Of a stretch of DNA of 9,925 bases, positions 1 to 7,458 are shown one piece after another; positions within the stretch are counted from its first letter, which is position 1; the number at the start of each line of letters is the position of its first letter. The notes under the pieces were generated by a model. It did no database searches. It saw nothing but the letters and a program-made list of their open reading frames with translations, and was not told where the DNA came from. The DNA is from an uncultured Prevotella sp. GTDB taxonomy: Bacteria; Bacteroidota; Bacteroidia; Bacteroidales; Bacteroidaceae. The stretch is from assembly GCA_900769275.1 (NCBI GenBank), contig CAAGGA010000078.1, positions 1-9,925 on the forward strand, read 5' to 3'. The position numbers were made by a program, and so were the translations under genes.

Positions 1-15
1 CTAAACCAACCACAC

Positions 16-86
16 CTGAAAATTTTACATTTTGGTAATCGAAAATAATTATTTCGTAACAAAAATGTAAAATTTTCAGTTTTTTT
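16..86 (+). terminator. Long AT-rich hairpin followed by a T-tract, terminator-like
   Basis: Bases 16-33 (ctgaaaattttacatttt) and 62-79 are perfect 18-base reverse complements, separated by a 28-base loop. The loop contains a smaller palindrome at 43-54 (aaataattattt). The right arm runs directly into seven Ts at 80-86, the arrangement of a rho-independent terminator read on the + strand. The stem has few GC pairs and the loop is long, so it is not a textbook strong terminator. It would end a transcript coming from the left, and a TAA at 2-4 could be the stop of such an upstream gene, but the reading frame cannot be tested here. On the minus strand no T-tract follows, so it does not look bidirectional. 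It could instead be an attenuator or a protein-binding palindrome in front of the FecR gene. Confidence 0.55.
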
Positions 87-110
87 GTATTCCTTTTTTT
101 ACAGGAATAC
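87..110 (+). repeat. Second small inverted repeat in the fecR leader
   Basis: gtattcct at 87-94 and aggaatac at 103-110 are perfect 8-base reverse complements around an 8-base loop. The repeat begins at the end of the T-tract of the preceding hairpin and ends 34 bases before the FecR start codon. No T-tract follows it on the + strand, so it is not a terminator in that direction. It could be an operator-like site or a structure in the 5' untranslated region. Function is not known from sequence. Confidence 0.45.
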
Positions 111-144
111 GTAATACTTATATAAAACCACCAATCAGACCGTC

Positions 145-1296
145 ATGAAGCATTACGACATAAACCATCTTATATCACAAAAGATATTGGGACTTCTGAC
201 TCCCGATGAGCAAGAGGCACTGGATGCCTGGATAGACAGGAGTGAGGCCAACAGGCAACGCTATGAATCATTGATGGACAAGACCGACCTGAGTGAAAGA
301 CTCAGAATGTATGACAGCATAGACAGGCAGAAAGCATGGGAGAAGTTCCGTGACAAGCACTTTGCCGCACAACACGATGGCAAGAACAGGATATTCAGGC
401 AGTTGCGCTATGCCGTTGCCGCCACAGTACTGGCATTGATAGTGATAGGAACGGAGAGGTATCTCTCACGTCCACGTCCCATCGTGGCAGAGTTCACTCC
501 ATCAGAAAAGGCTCTGATAGCGAAATCCGAAGAGTCGGGCAGGACAGGTGCCGTAGTGACGAAGCCAAGCGGAGAGACCGTTGCACTGACTCCTGAGATA
601 CAGCAAATGCTTTCCGAAGGACAACCACTGCCGAAGGAATTCTTTGACAATGCTGAGTCGGAGGCTACGGTGCTCACACAGAAAGGACAGGAGTTCTGGA
701 TGACTTTAGAGGACGGTACGCGCGTCCACCTTAATTATAATAGTACGCTACGCTATCCGGAGCATTTCACGTCAGATAACCGCACCGTATATCTCAACGG
801 AGAAGCATATTTCGATGTGGCACACGATAGCCACCGCCCTTTCTATGTGCAGACAGAAAACGGTACTATACGTGAATACGGAACGTCATTCAACGTGAAT
901 ACGATTGCTCAGAGAGGTGTCACGCAAGTAGCTCTCGTGGAAGGCAGCATCAGCGTGACAGGCAGGGACGGCAGGGAGCACATGATGAGTCCCGGACAAC
1001 TGGCATACGTACAAGGCAATACCGGCAGCGTCAGGATAGAAGCTACCGACATCCAGCCCTACGTATCATGGAATACAGGCGAATATCGCTTTGACGGCTG
1101 CAAATTAGAGAAACTCATGCAGGTGCTCTCCTGCTGGTACAACGTACATACAGAGTTTGCTGACAAGGAGAGCATGGATATAGAGTTCACCGGCAGTATC
1201 GACAGATACAAGAGCCTGCAGGCCACCCTCAATGCCATCACTTTCGCCACGGGTCGTAGGATTGTCGTGACAGATGACAGGATAACGATATATTAG
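145..1296 (+). CDS. FecR-family anti-sigma factor, DUF4974 C-terminus
   Basis: A 383-residue inner-membrane anti-sigma regulator. In this family the cytoplasmic N-terminus binds an ECF sigma factor and the periplasmic part receives a signal from a SusC-type transporter. Residues 1-85 are hydrophilic and helical (DINHLISQKILGLLTPDEQE, typical N-terminal anti-sigma segment). One membrane segment lies at about 89-103 (YAVAATVLALIVIGT). The FecR core follows at about 180-272 with recognisable landmarks: LEDGTRVHLNYNSTLRYPEHF-like strand, VYLNGEAYFDVAHD, RPFYVQTENG, YGTSFNV and VALVEGSISV. A weaker first copy of the strand pattern (AVVTKPSGETVAL, 136-148) precedes it, as is common in Bacteroidota FecR. 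The end (about 311-383, ending in RRIVVTDDRITIY) matches the DUF4974 domain, which is STN/secretin-like. The ATG at 145 is the only sensible start; no Shine-Dalgarno sequence is seen, as usual in Bacteroidota. The transporter gene follows after 42 bases. The cognate sigma factor is not in the window. Confidence 0.93.
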   Translation: MKHYDINHLISQKILGLLTPDEQEALDAWIDRSEANRQRYESLMDKTDLSERLRMYDSIDRQKAWEKFRDKHFAAQHDGKNRIFRQLRYAVAATVLALIVIGTERYLSRPRPIVAEFTPSEKALIAKSEESGRTGAVVTKPSGETVALTPEIQQMLSEGQPLPKEFFDNAESEATVLTQKGQEFWMTLEDGTRVHLNYNSTLRYPEHFTSDNRTVYLNGEAYFDVAHDSHRPFYVQTENGTIREYGTSFNVNTIAQRGVTQVALVEGSISVTGRDGREHMMSPGQLAYVQGNTGSVRIEATDIQPYVSWNTGEYRFDGCKLEKLMQVLSCWYNVHTEFADKESMDIEFTGSIDRYKSLQATLNAITFATGRRIVVTDDRITIY

Positions 1297-1338
1297 GTAA
1301 CATCAACATAAACACATTAACCTCAAAAACAAGCGAAG

Positions 1339-4300
1339 ATGAAAGAACATCAAAGGCTATCGTGCCGAATCATCATGGCACTGTTGCTCTGTCTTTGGGT
1401 TTCCGCACCATTCGGTACGGCTATCCATGCACAGAATGCCGGGCAGAAGAAGATTTCAATCAGTCTGAAGAACGCTCCGATAGAAGAATTCTTCAGCGCA
1501 GTGCAGAAACAGACGGGACTCAACTTTATCATGACCTCCAACGAGAAACGTAAGGCTCCCCGCGTGACCGTAGAAGAGAAGAACCAGCCTGCCGAGGCTG
1601 TAATAAAGAAAGTTCTGAACAGCCTTAACTACTCGTACAACATCCAGAACGGAATCATCAGCATCCGCGGACGACTCAATCAGGACAATACCCGCAGGCT
1701 CACGGGACGAATCACCGACACCGACGGAGAGGCGTTACCCGGCGCACAGGTACATCTCGCAGGTACTAAGATTTACTCGACCGCCAATGATGACGGCTCA
1801 TTCTCAATCAACATCCCCAACGATGCGTGCAGCATAGAGTTCTCTTTCGTCGGTATGCGCAAGAGGACGGAACACTTCAAGAGCGGCGAAGAGGATATCC
1901 TGAAGAACGTCACTATGAAGTCAGCCACCGACATTGACGAAGTAGTGGTGACAGGTTATCAGGATTTCGACAAAACACGCATGGCAGGCTCCGTAGCACA
2001 GATTTCCGCAAAGGACATGGACATTGACGGCTTCAACTCCATAGAGCAGGCTCTGCAGGGAAAGCTCGCAGGTGTCGTAGTGCAGAACCAAAGCGGCATG
2101 GTGGGCACGAAGCAGAAGACTCGCGTAAGGGGCACATCCACGATGATGGGTTCCCAGGACCCTATATGGGTGGTTGACGGCGTAATACAGGAAGACCCGC
2201 TGCCATTCTCTGCCACCGAGTTTGACACACAGGGAGGTATCACGGAGGACAACTTCGACTATATCCGTAATTTCGTAGGCAACAGCATAGCATGGCTCAA
2301 CCCTATGGACATCGACCGCATCACGGTGCTGAAAGATGCCTCCGCCACCGCCATCTACGGTGTGCGTGCTGCCAACGGTGTCATCGTTATCAATACAAAG
2401 CGCGGCAAAGTAGGCTCACTCGCTGTAAGCTACTCCGGCGGACTGAATATCGGCGAGCGTGTCAGCTACAACTCACTTGAGATGATGAACTCCCGGGAGC
2501 GTGTCGCCGTCAGCAAGGAAATCTTCCGGCGTGGTCTCTCCGCCAACTGGAGCAATAACAACATAGGATATGCCGGTGCACTGAACGATTATCTCTTCGG
2601 AAAGATTGACGGTCAAGAGTTTGAGAGACAGGTTGCCGCATTGGAAACGAACAATACCGACTGGTTTGACATTCTTTTCCGCAACCCTGTCAGCCACAAC
2701 CATAGCGTCAGCTTCTCCGGAGGCTCAGAGAAAGCACGCTATTATTCCTCCATTGCCTACAACAACACCAACGGTACGGCTATAGGCAACGACCAGAACA
2801 CGTATAGTGCACACGTAGGTCTCAATATGGACTTCGGCAAGCGTCTCCACGTCAGCTTCGACCTTGGCGGTGCATACACAAAGACCAACAGCTTCTATCG
2901 CTTTGACGCATACAACTACGCTCTGAAGACCAACCGTGCCATACCTTGCTTCAACGAGGATGGCAGCCTCTTCTTCTACCAGAACCGTGCCACCTCTACC
3001 GGTAACTACGGTGGTTTTCTCTACAACGTCCTCAACGAGCGCGACAATACCGGCAACAGCAACCGCTCTCAGAACATCACGGCAAGTATCAACGCTTATT
3101 ATGACATCACGGACAACCTGAAGTTCAACACCCTTGTCAACGTAGCCGCCTCAAGCATCTATGGCGAAAGCTGGGCTACGGAACGTTCCACCTACATCAC
3201 CGGAATACGCAATTACGAATATGGCACGGAACTGCCCACAAGTTCAGCCTACAAGAGTTCAAGGCTTCCTGTCGGAGGCGAGCTGAATACCACCGAGACC
3301 AACCGACTCACATGGAGCTGGCGCAACTCCCTGCAGTACGACAAACTGTTCAATGACGTTCACGCCTTTACCGCCATGGTGGGACTGGAGATGTCAAGCA
3401 ACAAGTACGACGGCATCAGTTCCACCGCCTACGGCTACATGCCCTCACGAGGCAAGAGCTTTGCTTCCGTCCCCGTAGGACTTGTCAACTCCTACAGCGG
3501 TGCCATCTACGCTAATCCTCTGCTTGAGAACCTCTGCCCTGACATCACCGATACGAAGACAAACCAGATGGGTGCCTACATCACTCTCAACTATGCCTAC
3601 GACAACCGCTACGTGGTGAACCTCAACGTGCGCGGCGATGCCTCCAACCGCTTCGGTCAGAACAAGAACGAGAAGTTCAATCCTGTCTTTGCAGGTGGTC
3701 TCCGATGGAACATCAGCCGTGAGAAATGGTTCGCCAATCAGGACATCGTCTCCGACGCTTCCATCCGAGCCTCATTCGGTTATCAACGTAACATGGCATC
3801 CAACTTCAGTCCGTCGCTCATCGTCAAGATACCGAGTGGAGCAGCATCATCCATTGTTGACCTCCGTACAGGCGACTATCTCCTCAACATCAGCAACCTC
3901 GCATACGATGACCTGCGCTGGGAAAAGACATTCTCACAGAACTACGGACTCGACCTCGGAGTGTTTGACAACAAGGTGCGCATCGGTTTCGAGTACTACT
4001 ACAAGAAAGGCGTGGACATGATTTCCCTGCTTGACATCCCCCGCGAATATGGCATAGAGTCAATGCCCGTCAACGGTGGCAGCATGAAGAACAGTGGCTA
4101 TGAGCTTACAGTCGGTCTGACACCTATCCGCACAAAGGACTTTACATGGAATCTCTCCCTCAACACGTCCAAGAACTTCAACGAGGTGACAAAGGTCGGT
4201 ACGCAGAATCAGAACTGGCAAAGCGTCGCCACTGGCACATACTACAAGGCAGGTTACGCCACCAATAGCTTTTGGGCTTTCCGCAACGATGGTATCGACC

Positions 4301-4917
4301 CGGAGACGGGCTATCCCATCATCAACCTTGACGTAGAAGAGGGAGCCGACACCTCCGACCCCACCACATATATGGAATACGCAGGAAAACTCGACCCTGA
4401 CTTTACCGGAGGTCTCTCCATGTCATTCCGTTACAAGCAGTTCTCGCTCTCCACGTCATTCTACCTGCAGCTCGGAGGAAAGAGATTCCTTACCGAGGCA
4501 TACCAATCCACTTTCCTGCCTTCAGAGTTTGAGAACCTCACCAACGAACTTGTAGGAAGATGGACTCCGGACAATCCCAACGCCACATTCCCGGGATTGC
4601 CCGACAAGAACGTTGTCTCTACACTGCTCCCCGATGGAAGCACATACGCCACGGTATATCAGATGTACAACTACAGCATGGACCGCGTGGTCAGTGCCTC
4701 ATCTTTCCGCTGCAACAGCATAAGTTTCGCCTATTCATTCACCGATACCTGGCTGAAGAAATACCACATACCAGCAAAGAGTCTGTCGCTGAGTGGCACA
4801 GTAAACAATATCTTCACCATCCACAGCGGTGACTTCAAGGGACGCGACCCGGAAGTGGCCATGGGACAGCAACCCCGTACACGCTCTTTCTCCTTGAATC
4901 TGAATGTTTCCTTCTAA
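1339..4917 (+). CDS. SusC/RagA-family TonB-dependent outer-membrane transporter with STN domain
   Basis: A 1192-residue outer-membrane importer powered by TonB. The signal peptide is residues 1-31 (charged start, hydrophobic IIMALLLCLW, then cleavage near IHA/Q). An STN (secretin/TonB N-terminal) domain spans about 38-110 (ISISLKNAPIEEFFSAVQKQ), then a carboxypeptidase-regulatory-like domain at about 121-195 (LTGRITDTDGEALPGAQVHL), a TonB-box-like DIDEVVVTGYQ at 198-208, and the plug at about 211-357. The plug holds the two SusC signatures: RVRGTSTMMGSQDPIWVVDG (262-281) and DRITVLKDASATAIYGVRAA (326-345) leading into NGVIVINTKRG. The rest is the beta-barrel, closing with aromatic-ended strands and a C-terminal Phe (SLNLNVSF). 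The STN domain makes this longer than plain SusC proteins and implies signalling to the FecR protein just upstream. The plug contains an unusually long stretch between the two signatures (about 282-322). The SusD partner follows after 39 bases. Substrate is not evident from sequence. Confidence 0.95.
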   Translation: MKEHQRLSCRIIMALLLCLWVSAPFGTAIHAQNAGQKKISISLKNAPIEEFFSAVQKQTGLNFIMTSNEKRKAPRVTVEEKNQPAEAVIKKVLNSLNYSYNIQNGIISIRGRLNQDNTRRLTGRITDTDGEALPGAQVHLAGTKIYSTANDDGSFSINIPNDACSIEFSFVGMRKRTEHFKSGEEDILKNVTMKSATDIDEVVVTGYQDFDKTRMAGSVAQISAKDMDIDGFNSIEQALQGKLAGVVVQNQSGMVGTKQKTRVRGTSTMMGSQDPIWVVDGVIQEDPLPFSATEFDTQGGITEDNFDYIRNFVGNSIAWLNPMDIDRITVLKDASATAIYGVRAANGVIVINTKRGKVGSLAVSYSGGLNIGERVSYNSLEMMNSRERVAVSKEIFRRGLSANWSNNNIGYAGALNDYLFGKIDGQEFERQVAALETNNTDWFDILFRNPVSHNHSVSFSGGSEKARYYSSIAYNNTNGTAIGNDQNTYSAHVGLNMDFGKRLHVSFDLGGAYTKTNSFYRFDAYNYALKTNRAIPCFNEDGSLFFYQNRATSTGNYGGFLYNVLNERDNTGNSNRSQNITASINAYYDITDNLKFNTLVNVAASSIYGESWATERSTYITGIRNYEYGTELPTSSAYKSSRLPVGGELNTTETNRLTWSWRNSLQYDKLFNDVHAFTAMVGLEMSSNKYDGISSTAYGYMPSRGKSFASVPVGLVNSYSGAIYANPLLENLCPDITDTKTNQMGAYITLNYAYDNRYVVNLNVRGDASNRFGQNKNEKFNPVFAGGLRWNISREKWFANQDIVSDASIRASFGYQRNMASNFSPSLIVKIPSGAASSIVDLRTGDYLLNISNLAYDDLRWEKTFSQNYGLDLGVFDNKVRIGFEYYYKKGVDMISLLDIPREYGIESMPVNGGSMKNSGYELTVGLTPIRTKDFTWNLSLNTSKNFNEVTKVGTQNQNWQSVATGTYYKAGYATNSFWAFRNDGIDPETGYPIINLDVEEGADTSDPTTYMEYAGKLDPDFTGGLSMSFRYKQFSLSTSFYLQLGGKRFLTEAYQSTFLPSEFENLTNELVGRWTPDNPNATFPGLPDKNVVSTLLPDGSTYATVYQMYNYSMDRVVSASSFRCNSISFAYSFTDTWLKKYHIPAKSLSLSGTVNNIFTIHSGDFKGRDPEVAMGQQPRTRSFSLNLNVSF

Positions 4918-4956
4918 GACAAAGAGAACATATAACCCCTAAAACATTCCAAGAAA

Positions 4957-6372
4957 ATGAACAACATATTCAAGAATATCATATCCGGCATTGCACTCAC
5001 GGCAGTTCTCACTGGCTGCGGAGACTTCCTTGAGGAATCAAGTCAGGACGAGATAAAGCCTACCACCACTGAAGATCTCGCCGCCGTGCTCTACAGCGAT
5101 GCCTATCCACATCTCTTCAGTTCTGACAATTATCTCATTTTGCTTACTGACGAGGTACAGTGCAACGGAATCAAGCACGAAAACTATACCGACCGCTTCC
5201 GTCTCGGAGAACCAATCTTCTGCTTCGACAAAGAAATGGCTGACGGAAACAAAAGTTTCATCGAGGACGAAAATTCATGGAAAAACTGGTACAGCCTCAT
5301 CATGGGATGCAACGTAGTGCTTGACAACGTGGATGACATGACTGGCAGCGAAAAGGAAAAGACCCACATCAAGGGTCAGGCAACGCTGCTCAGGGCTTAT
5401 TACTATATGCGCCTCGCCATGGTCTATGCACAACCCTACCGTATCAACCCAGAGCAGAACCTCGGCGTTACCCTCATCACCACCTCCAACGTGAGTGACA
5501 CCGAACCTGCACGCAGTACGGTGAAGCAGACATACGATTTCATCGAAAGCGAGCTCATTAAGGCATCCGAACTGCTTGCCGACTACGTACCAACTACAAA
5601 ATACCGCGTAACAAAAACCATGGCAGACATACTCCTCGCACGTCTCTACCTCTATGAGGAGAAATGGGACAAGGCAATCGAGTACGCAGACACAGCCATC
5701 AAGGAAGGTCCTGCACTGACAGATTTCAACAATCTCCTGGGCACTGCCAACATCTTTGTCACGAGTGGAAGCAGCGAAGTGGTGTGGAACTATGAAGGAC
5801 GCTACTCCTATTCTCCGTACATCAACACCTATACGATGCAGGCGGGAATGCTCCCTTACACGCTCAGTACATCCACAATGGCCCTGTATGATCAGGAAAA
5901 CGACATACGCTACCGGAAATACATCTCAGCAAGCACATACTATGGCAGTTACGTAATGAAAATAGAGTACGCCACACAATACGACGGTGAGCATGGCATC
6001 CGCATGGCAGAGGCATATCTCACCCGTGCCGAGGCATACGCAGCAAAGGATGACAAGGCTAAGGCACTCGCAGACCTCAACGCTCTACGTGAAACCCGCT
6101 ATACTATAGGCACATACACTCCACTCACGACAGGCAATACCGACAACATCATGCAGACTGTCCTCGACGAGCGCCAGCGGGAATTCGTATGGGAAGAGGG
6201 ACTCAGATGGATGGACATCAAGCGTCACGGCATCGTCATCACGCACACCTTCATCGACGAAGAAGGCAATTCCAAGGACTATACCCTGCAAAAGGATGAC
6301 CCTCTCTATGCTCTTCCCATCCCTCATGACGCTATCTCACGTAACAAGAACCTCGTACAGAACCCACGATAA
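4957..6372 (+). CDS. SusD/RagB-family outer-membrane substrate-binding lipoprotein
   Basis: A 471-residue surface lipoprotein that, in this family, caps the SusC barrel and binds the substrate before import. The signal peptide ends in a lipobox, LTGC with the lipidated Cys at 21, followed by GDFLEE, an acidic stretch of the kind that favours surface export in Bacteroidota. Then comes the usual SusD N-terminal wording (DFLEESSQDEIKPTTTEDL, with a SusD-like helical TPR scaffold: GQATLLRAYYYMRLAMVYAQ at 140-159, ADILLARLYLYEEKWDKAIE at 223-242). The C-terminal RagB/SusD segment has AEAYLTRAEAYAAKDDKAKA (351-370), LDERQREFVWEEGLRWMDIK (403-422) and the closing LPIPHDAISRNKNLVQNP. Length is at the short end for the family (often around 500-600). 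It is paired with the SusC gene immediately upstream and lies only 14 bases before the next lipoprotein gene, so co-translation or at least co-transcription is likely. Confidence 0.95.
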   Translation: MNNIFKNIISGIALTAVLTGCGDFLEESSQDEIKPTTTEDLAAVLYSDAYPHLFSSDNYLILLTDEVQCNGIKHENYTDRFRLGEPIFCFDKEMADGNKSFIEDENSWKNWYSLIMGCNVVLDNVDDMTGSEKEKTHIKGQATLLRAYYYMRLAMVYAQPYRINPEQNLGVTLITTSNVSDTEPARSTVKQTYDFIESELIKASELLADYVPTTKYRVTKTMADILLARLYLYEEKWDKAIEYADTAIKEGPALTDFNNLLGTANIFVTSGSSEVVWNYEGRYSYSPYINTYTMQAGMLPYTLSTSTMALYDQENDIRYRKYISASTYYGSYVMKIEYATQYDGEHGIRMAEAYLTRAEAYAAKDDKAKALADLNALRETRYTIGTYTPLTTGNTDNIMQTVLDERQREFVWEEGLRWMDIKRHGIVITHTFIDEEGNSKDYTLQKDDPLYALPIPHDAISRNKNLVQNPR

Positions 6373-6386
6373 AATACGCAACGACA

Positions 6387-7403
6387 ATGAAAACAATAAG
6401 ATATATCACGCCTGCAACCGTCATTGCTGCAGCAATGCTTGGCTTCACGTCATGCAACTATCATGAAGATGACCTCCAGCCCTCCGGCGAACTGACATCA
6501 TATCAGTTGCCGCAAGGCTCAAGTGAAGCAGACAAGACGATACGCCAGTTCCATGCCGACTACGGCAAGTACATCCTTTATGATTTCGAGGACAAGGATG
6601 TCTATTGGACACCTACCTCCTGGAATGACGGCGAACCGACAAGCGAGACCTCAGAAGGTCGTCCCGGATACTTTGTAAAGAGAGCTGACACGCAGTATGT
6701 CCCACAGCAGATTGCACTTCTTGACGAAATATGGTTCAGCCTTTGCTCCGAGGAAGCAAAAAAGAAACTACTCCCTACGCTCATATTCCTTTGCTCCGAG
6801 GTAAACACTCTCGTCTCACGATATGTTTTCACCCCGTCATTCCACATGGAGTACCTCCCTATGCCCATCGGAGCGAAATACAACTATGCCGGTATAAGCG
6901 TGCCTTACGGCTCTGAAAGCGTACTTTCCGTCACAGCAGAGGAGATGAAACAGCTTCAGCGCGACATCATTGACGAATGGACAAGCTACATAGCCGAGCG
7001 CATAGTAACAACTCCTGCAGACTTTGTTGCCATGGTTAACTATAGCGATAAGAGCGTCTCACAGGCATATTCACCTATCGACTGCTGTGCAGTAGGCACT
7101 CTCGAAGCAGGGTACAGCGGACCCGACCAAAAAGACTGGCCACGCTATCTCAAGATGATAATGATGTTCCCAGAGTCATATCTCACGGAAGACCCAGGCG
7201 ACATTTCCTCATGGAGCAGCTGGACACAGTATGATTCCAGTCTCGGAGCTTCTGTCTTCAACTATGATAAGAACTTCCACGGAATACTGCATCCTACCAA
7301 GGACACAAAGGGAATGGTGAAGAAACGCTATGACTTCGTGCGCAGATACTTCATTGATCACTATGGCATAGACCTGCAGGGAATCGGAAATAAGACATTA
7401 TAA
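6387..7403 (+). CDS. Lipoprotein resembling SusCD-associated zinc metallohydrolase (Mx1-like), zinc motif apparently lost
   Basis: A 338-residue lipoprotein. The signal peptide ends in FTSC (lipidated Cys 23), followed by NYHEDD, an acidic patch consistent with surface export. The layout resembles the Bacteroidota 'substrate import-associated zinc metallohydrolase' lipoproteins (Peptidase_Mx1-type, commonly encoded after SusC and SusD): IRQFHADYGKYILYDFEDKD (52-71), a YVPQQIALLDEIWFSL helix (104-119), a KKLLPTLIFL strand (127-136), a conserved-looking helix at 184-206, PADFVAMVNYSD (210-221), and a C-terminal KKRYDFVRRYFIDHYGIDLQ (312-331). I assign the family from remembered pattern, not alignment. 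No HExxH is present in the protein; in the helix where it is expected the sequence is DEWTS (196-200). It may therefore be a non-catalytic binding protein, or a different family. Mature cysteines are at 120, 136, 233 and 234. It sits 14 bases after the SusD-like gene and 55 bases before the protease gene. Confidence 0.65.
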   Translation: MKTIRYITPATVIAAAMLGFTSCNYHEDDLQPSGELTSYQLPQGSSEADKTIRQFHADYGKYILYDFEDKDVYWTPTSWNDGEPTSETSEGRPGYFVKRADTQYVPQQIALLDEIWFSLCSEEAKKKLLPTLIFLCSEVNTLVSRYVFTPSFHMEYLPMPIGAKYNYAGISVPYGSESVLSVTAEEMKQLQRDIIDEWTSYIAERIVTTPADFVAMVNYSDKSVSQAYSPIDCCAVGTLEAGYSGPDQKDWPRYLKMIMMFPESYLTEDPGDISSWSSWTQYDSSLGASVFNYDKNFHGILHPTKDTKGMVKKRYDFVRRYFIDHYGIDLQGIGNKTL

Positions 7404-7458
7404 CCCCTTGCAGCAAAGAGACACCAAAAACAACGAAACAACAAGACAACGAGATAAC

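Noticed and set aside
1..15. Stop codon TAA at 2-4 of an upstream gene
   Set aside because: Plausible beside the following hairpin, but with only one base before it no reading frame can be judged.
84..122. Bacteroidota-type promoter (TTTG at 84-87 with a TAnnTTTG-like box near 112-122)
   Set aside because: The downstream box matches poorly and the spacing is longer than the usual 19-21 bases, so I do not annotate it.
1297..1338. Separate promoter or terminator between the FecR and SusC genes
   Set aside because: The 42 bases are A-rich with no hairpin and no recognisable promoter boxes; simple co-transcription is the better reading.
3638..4021. 127-residue + strand open frame in another frame of the SusC gene
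   Set aside because: Ser/Thr/Arg-rich composition typical of an out-of-frame reading of a beta-barrel gene; the SusC reading frame is continuous across it.
7408..7458. TTG at 7408 as start of the protease gene
   Set aside because: It would put 17 charged residues in front of a normal signal peptide; the ATG at 7459 fits better.
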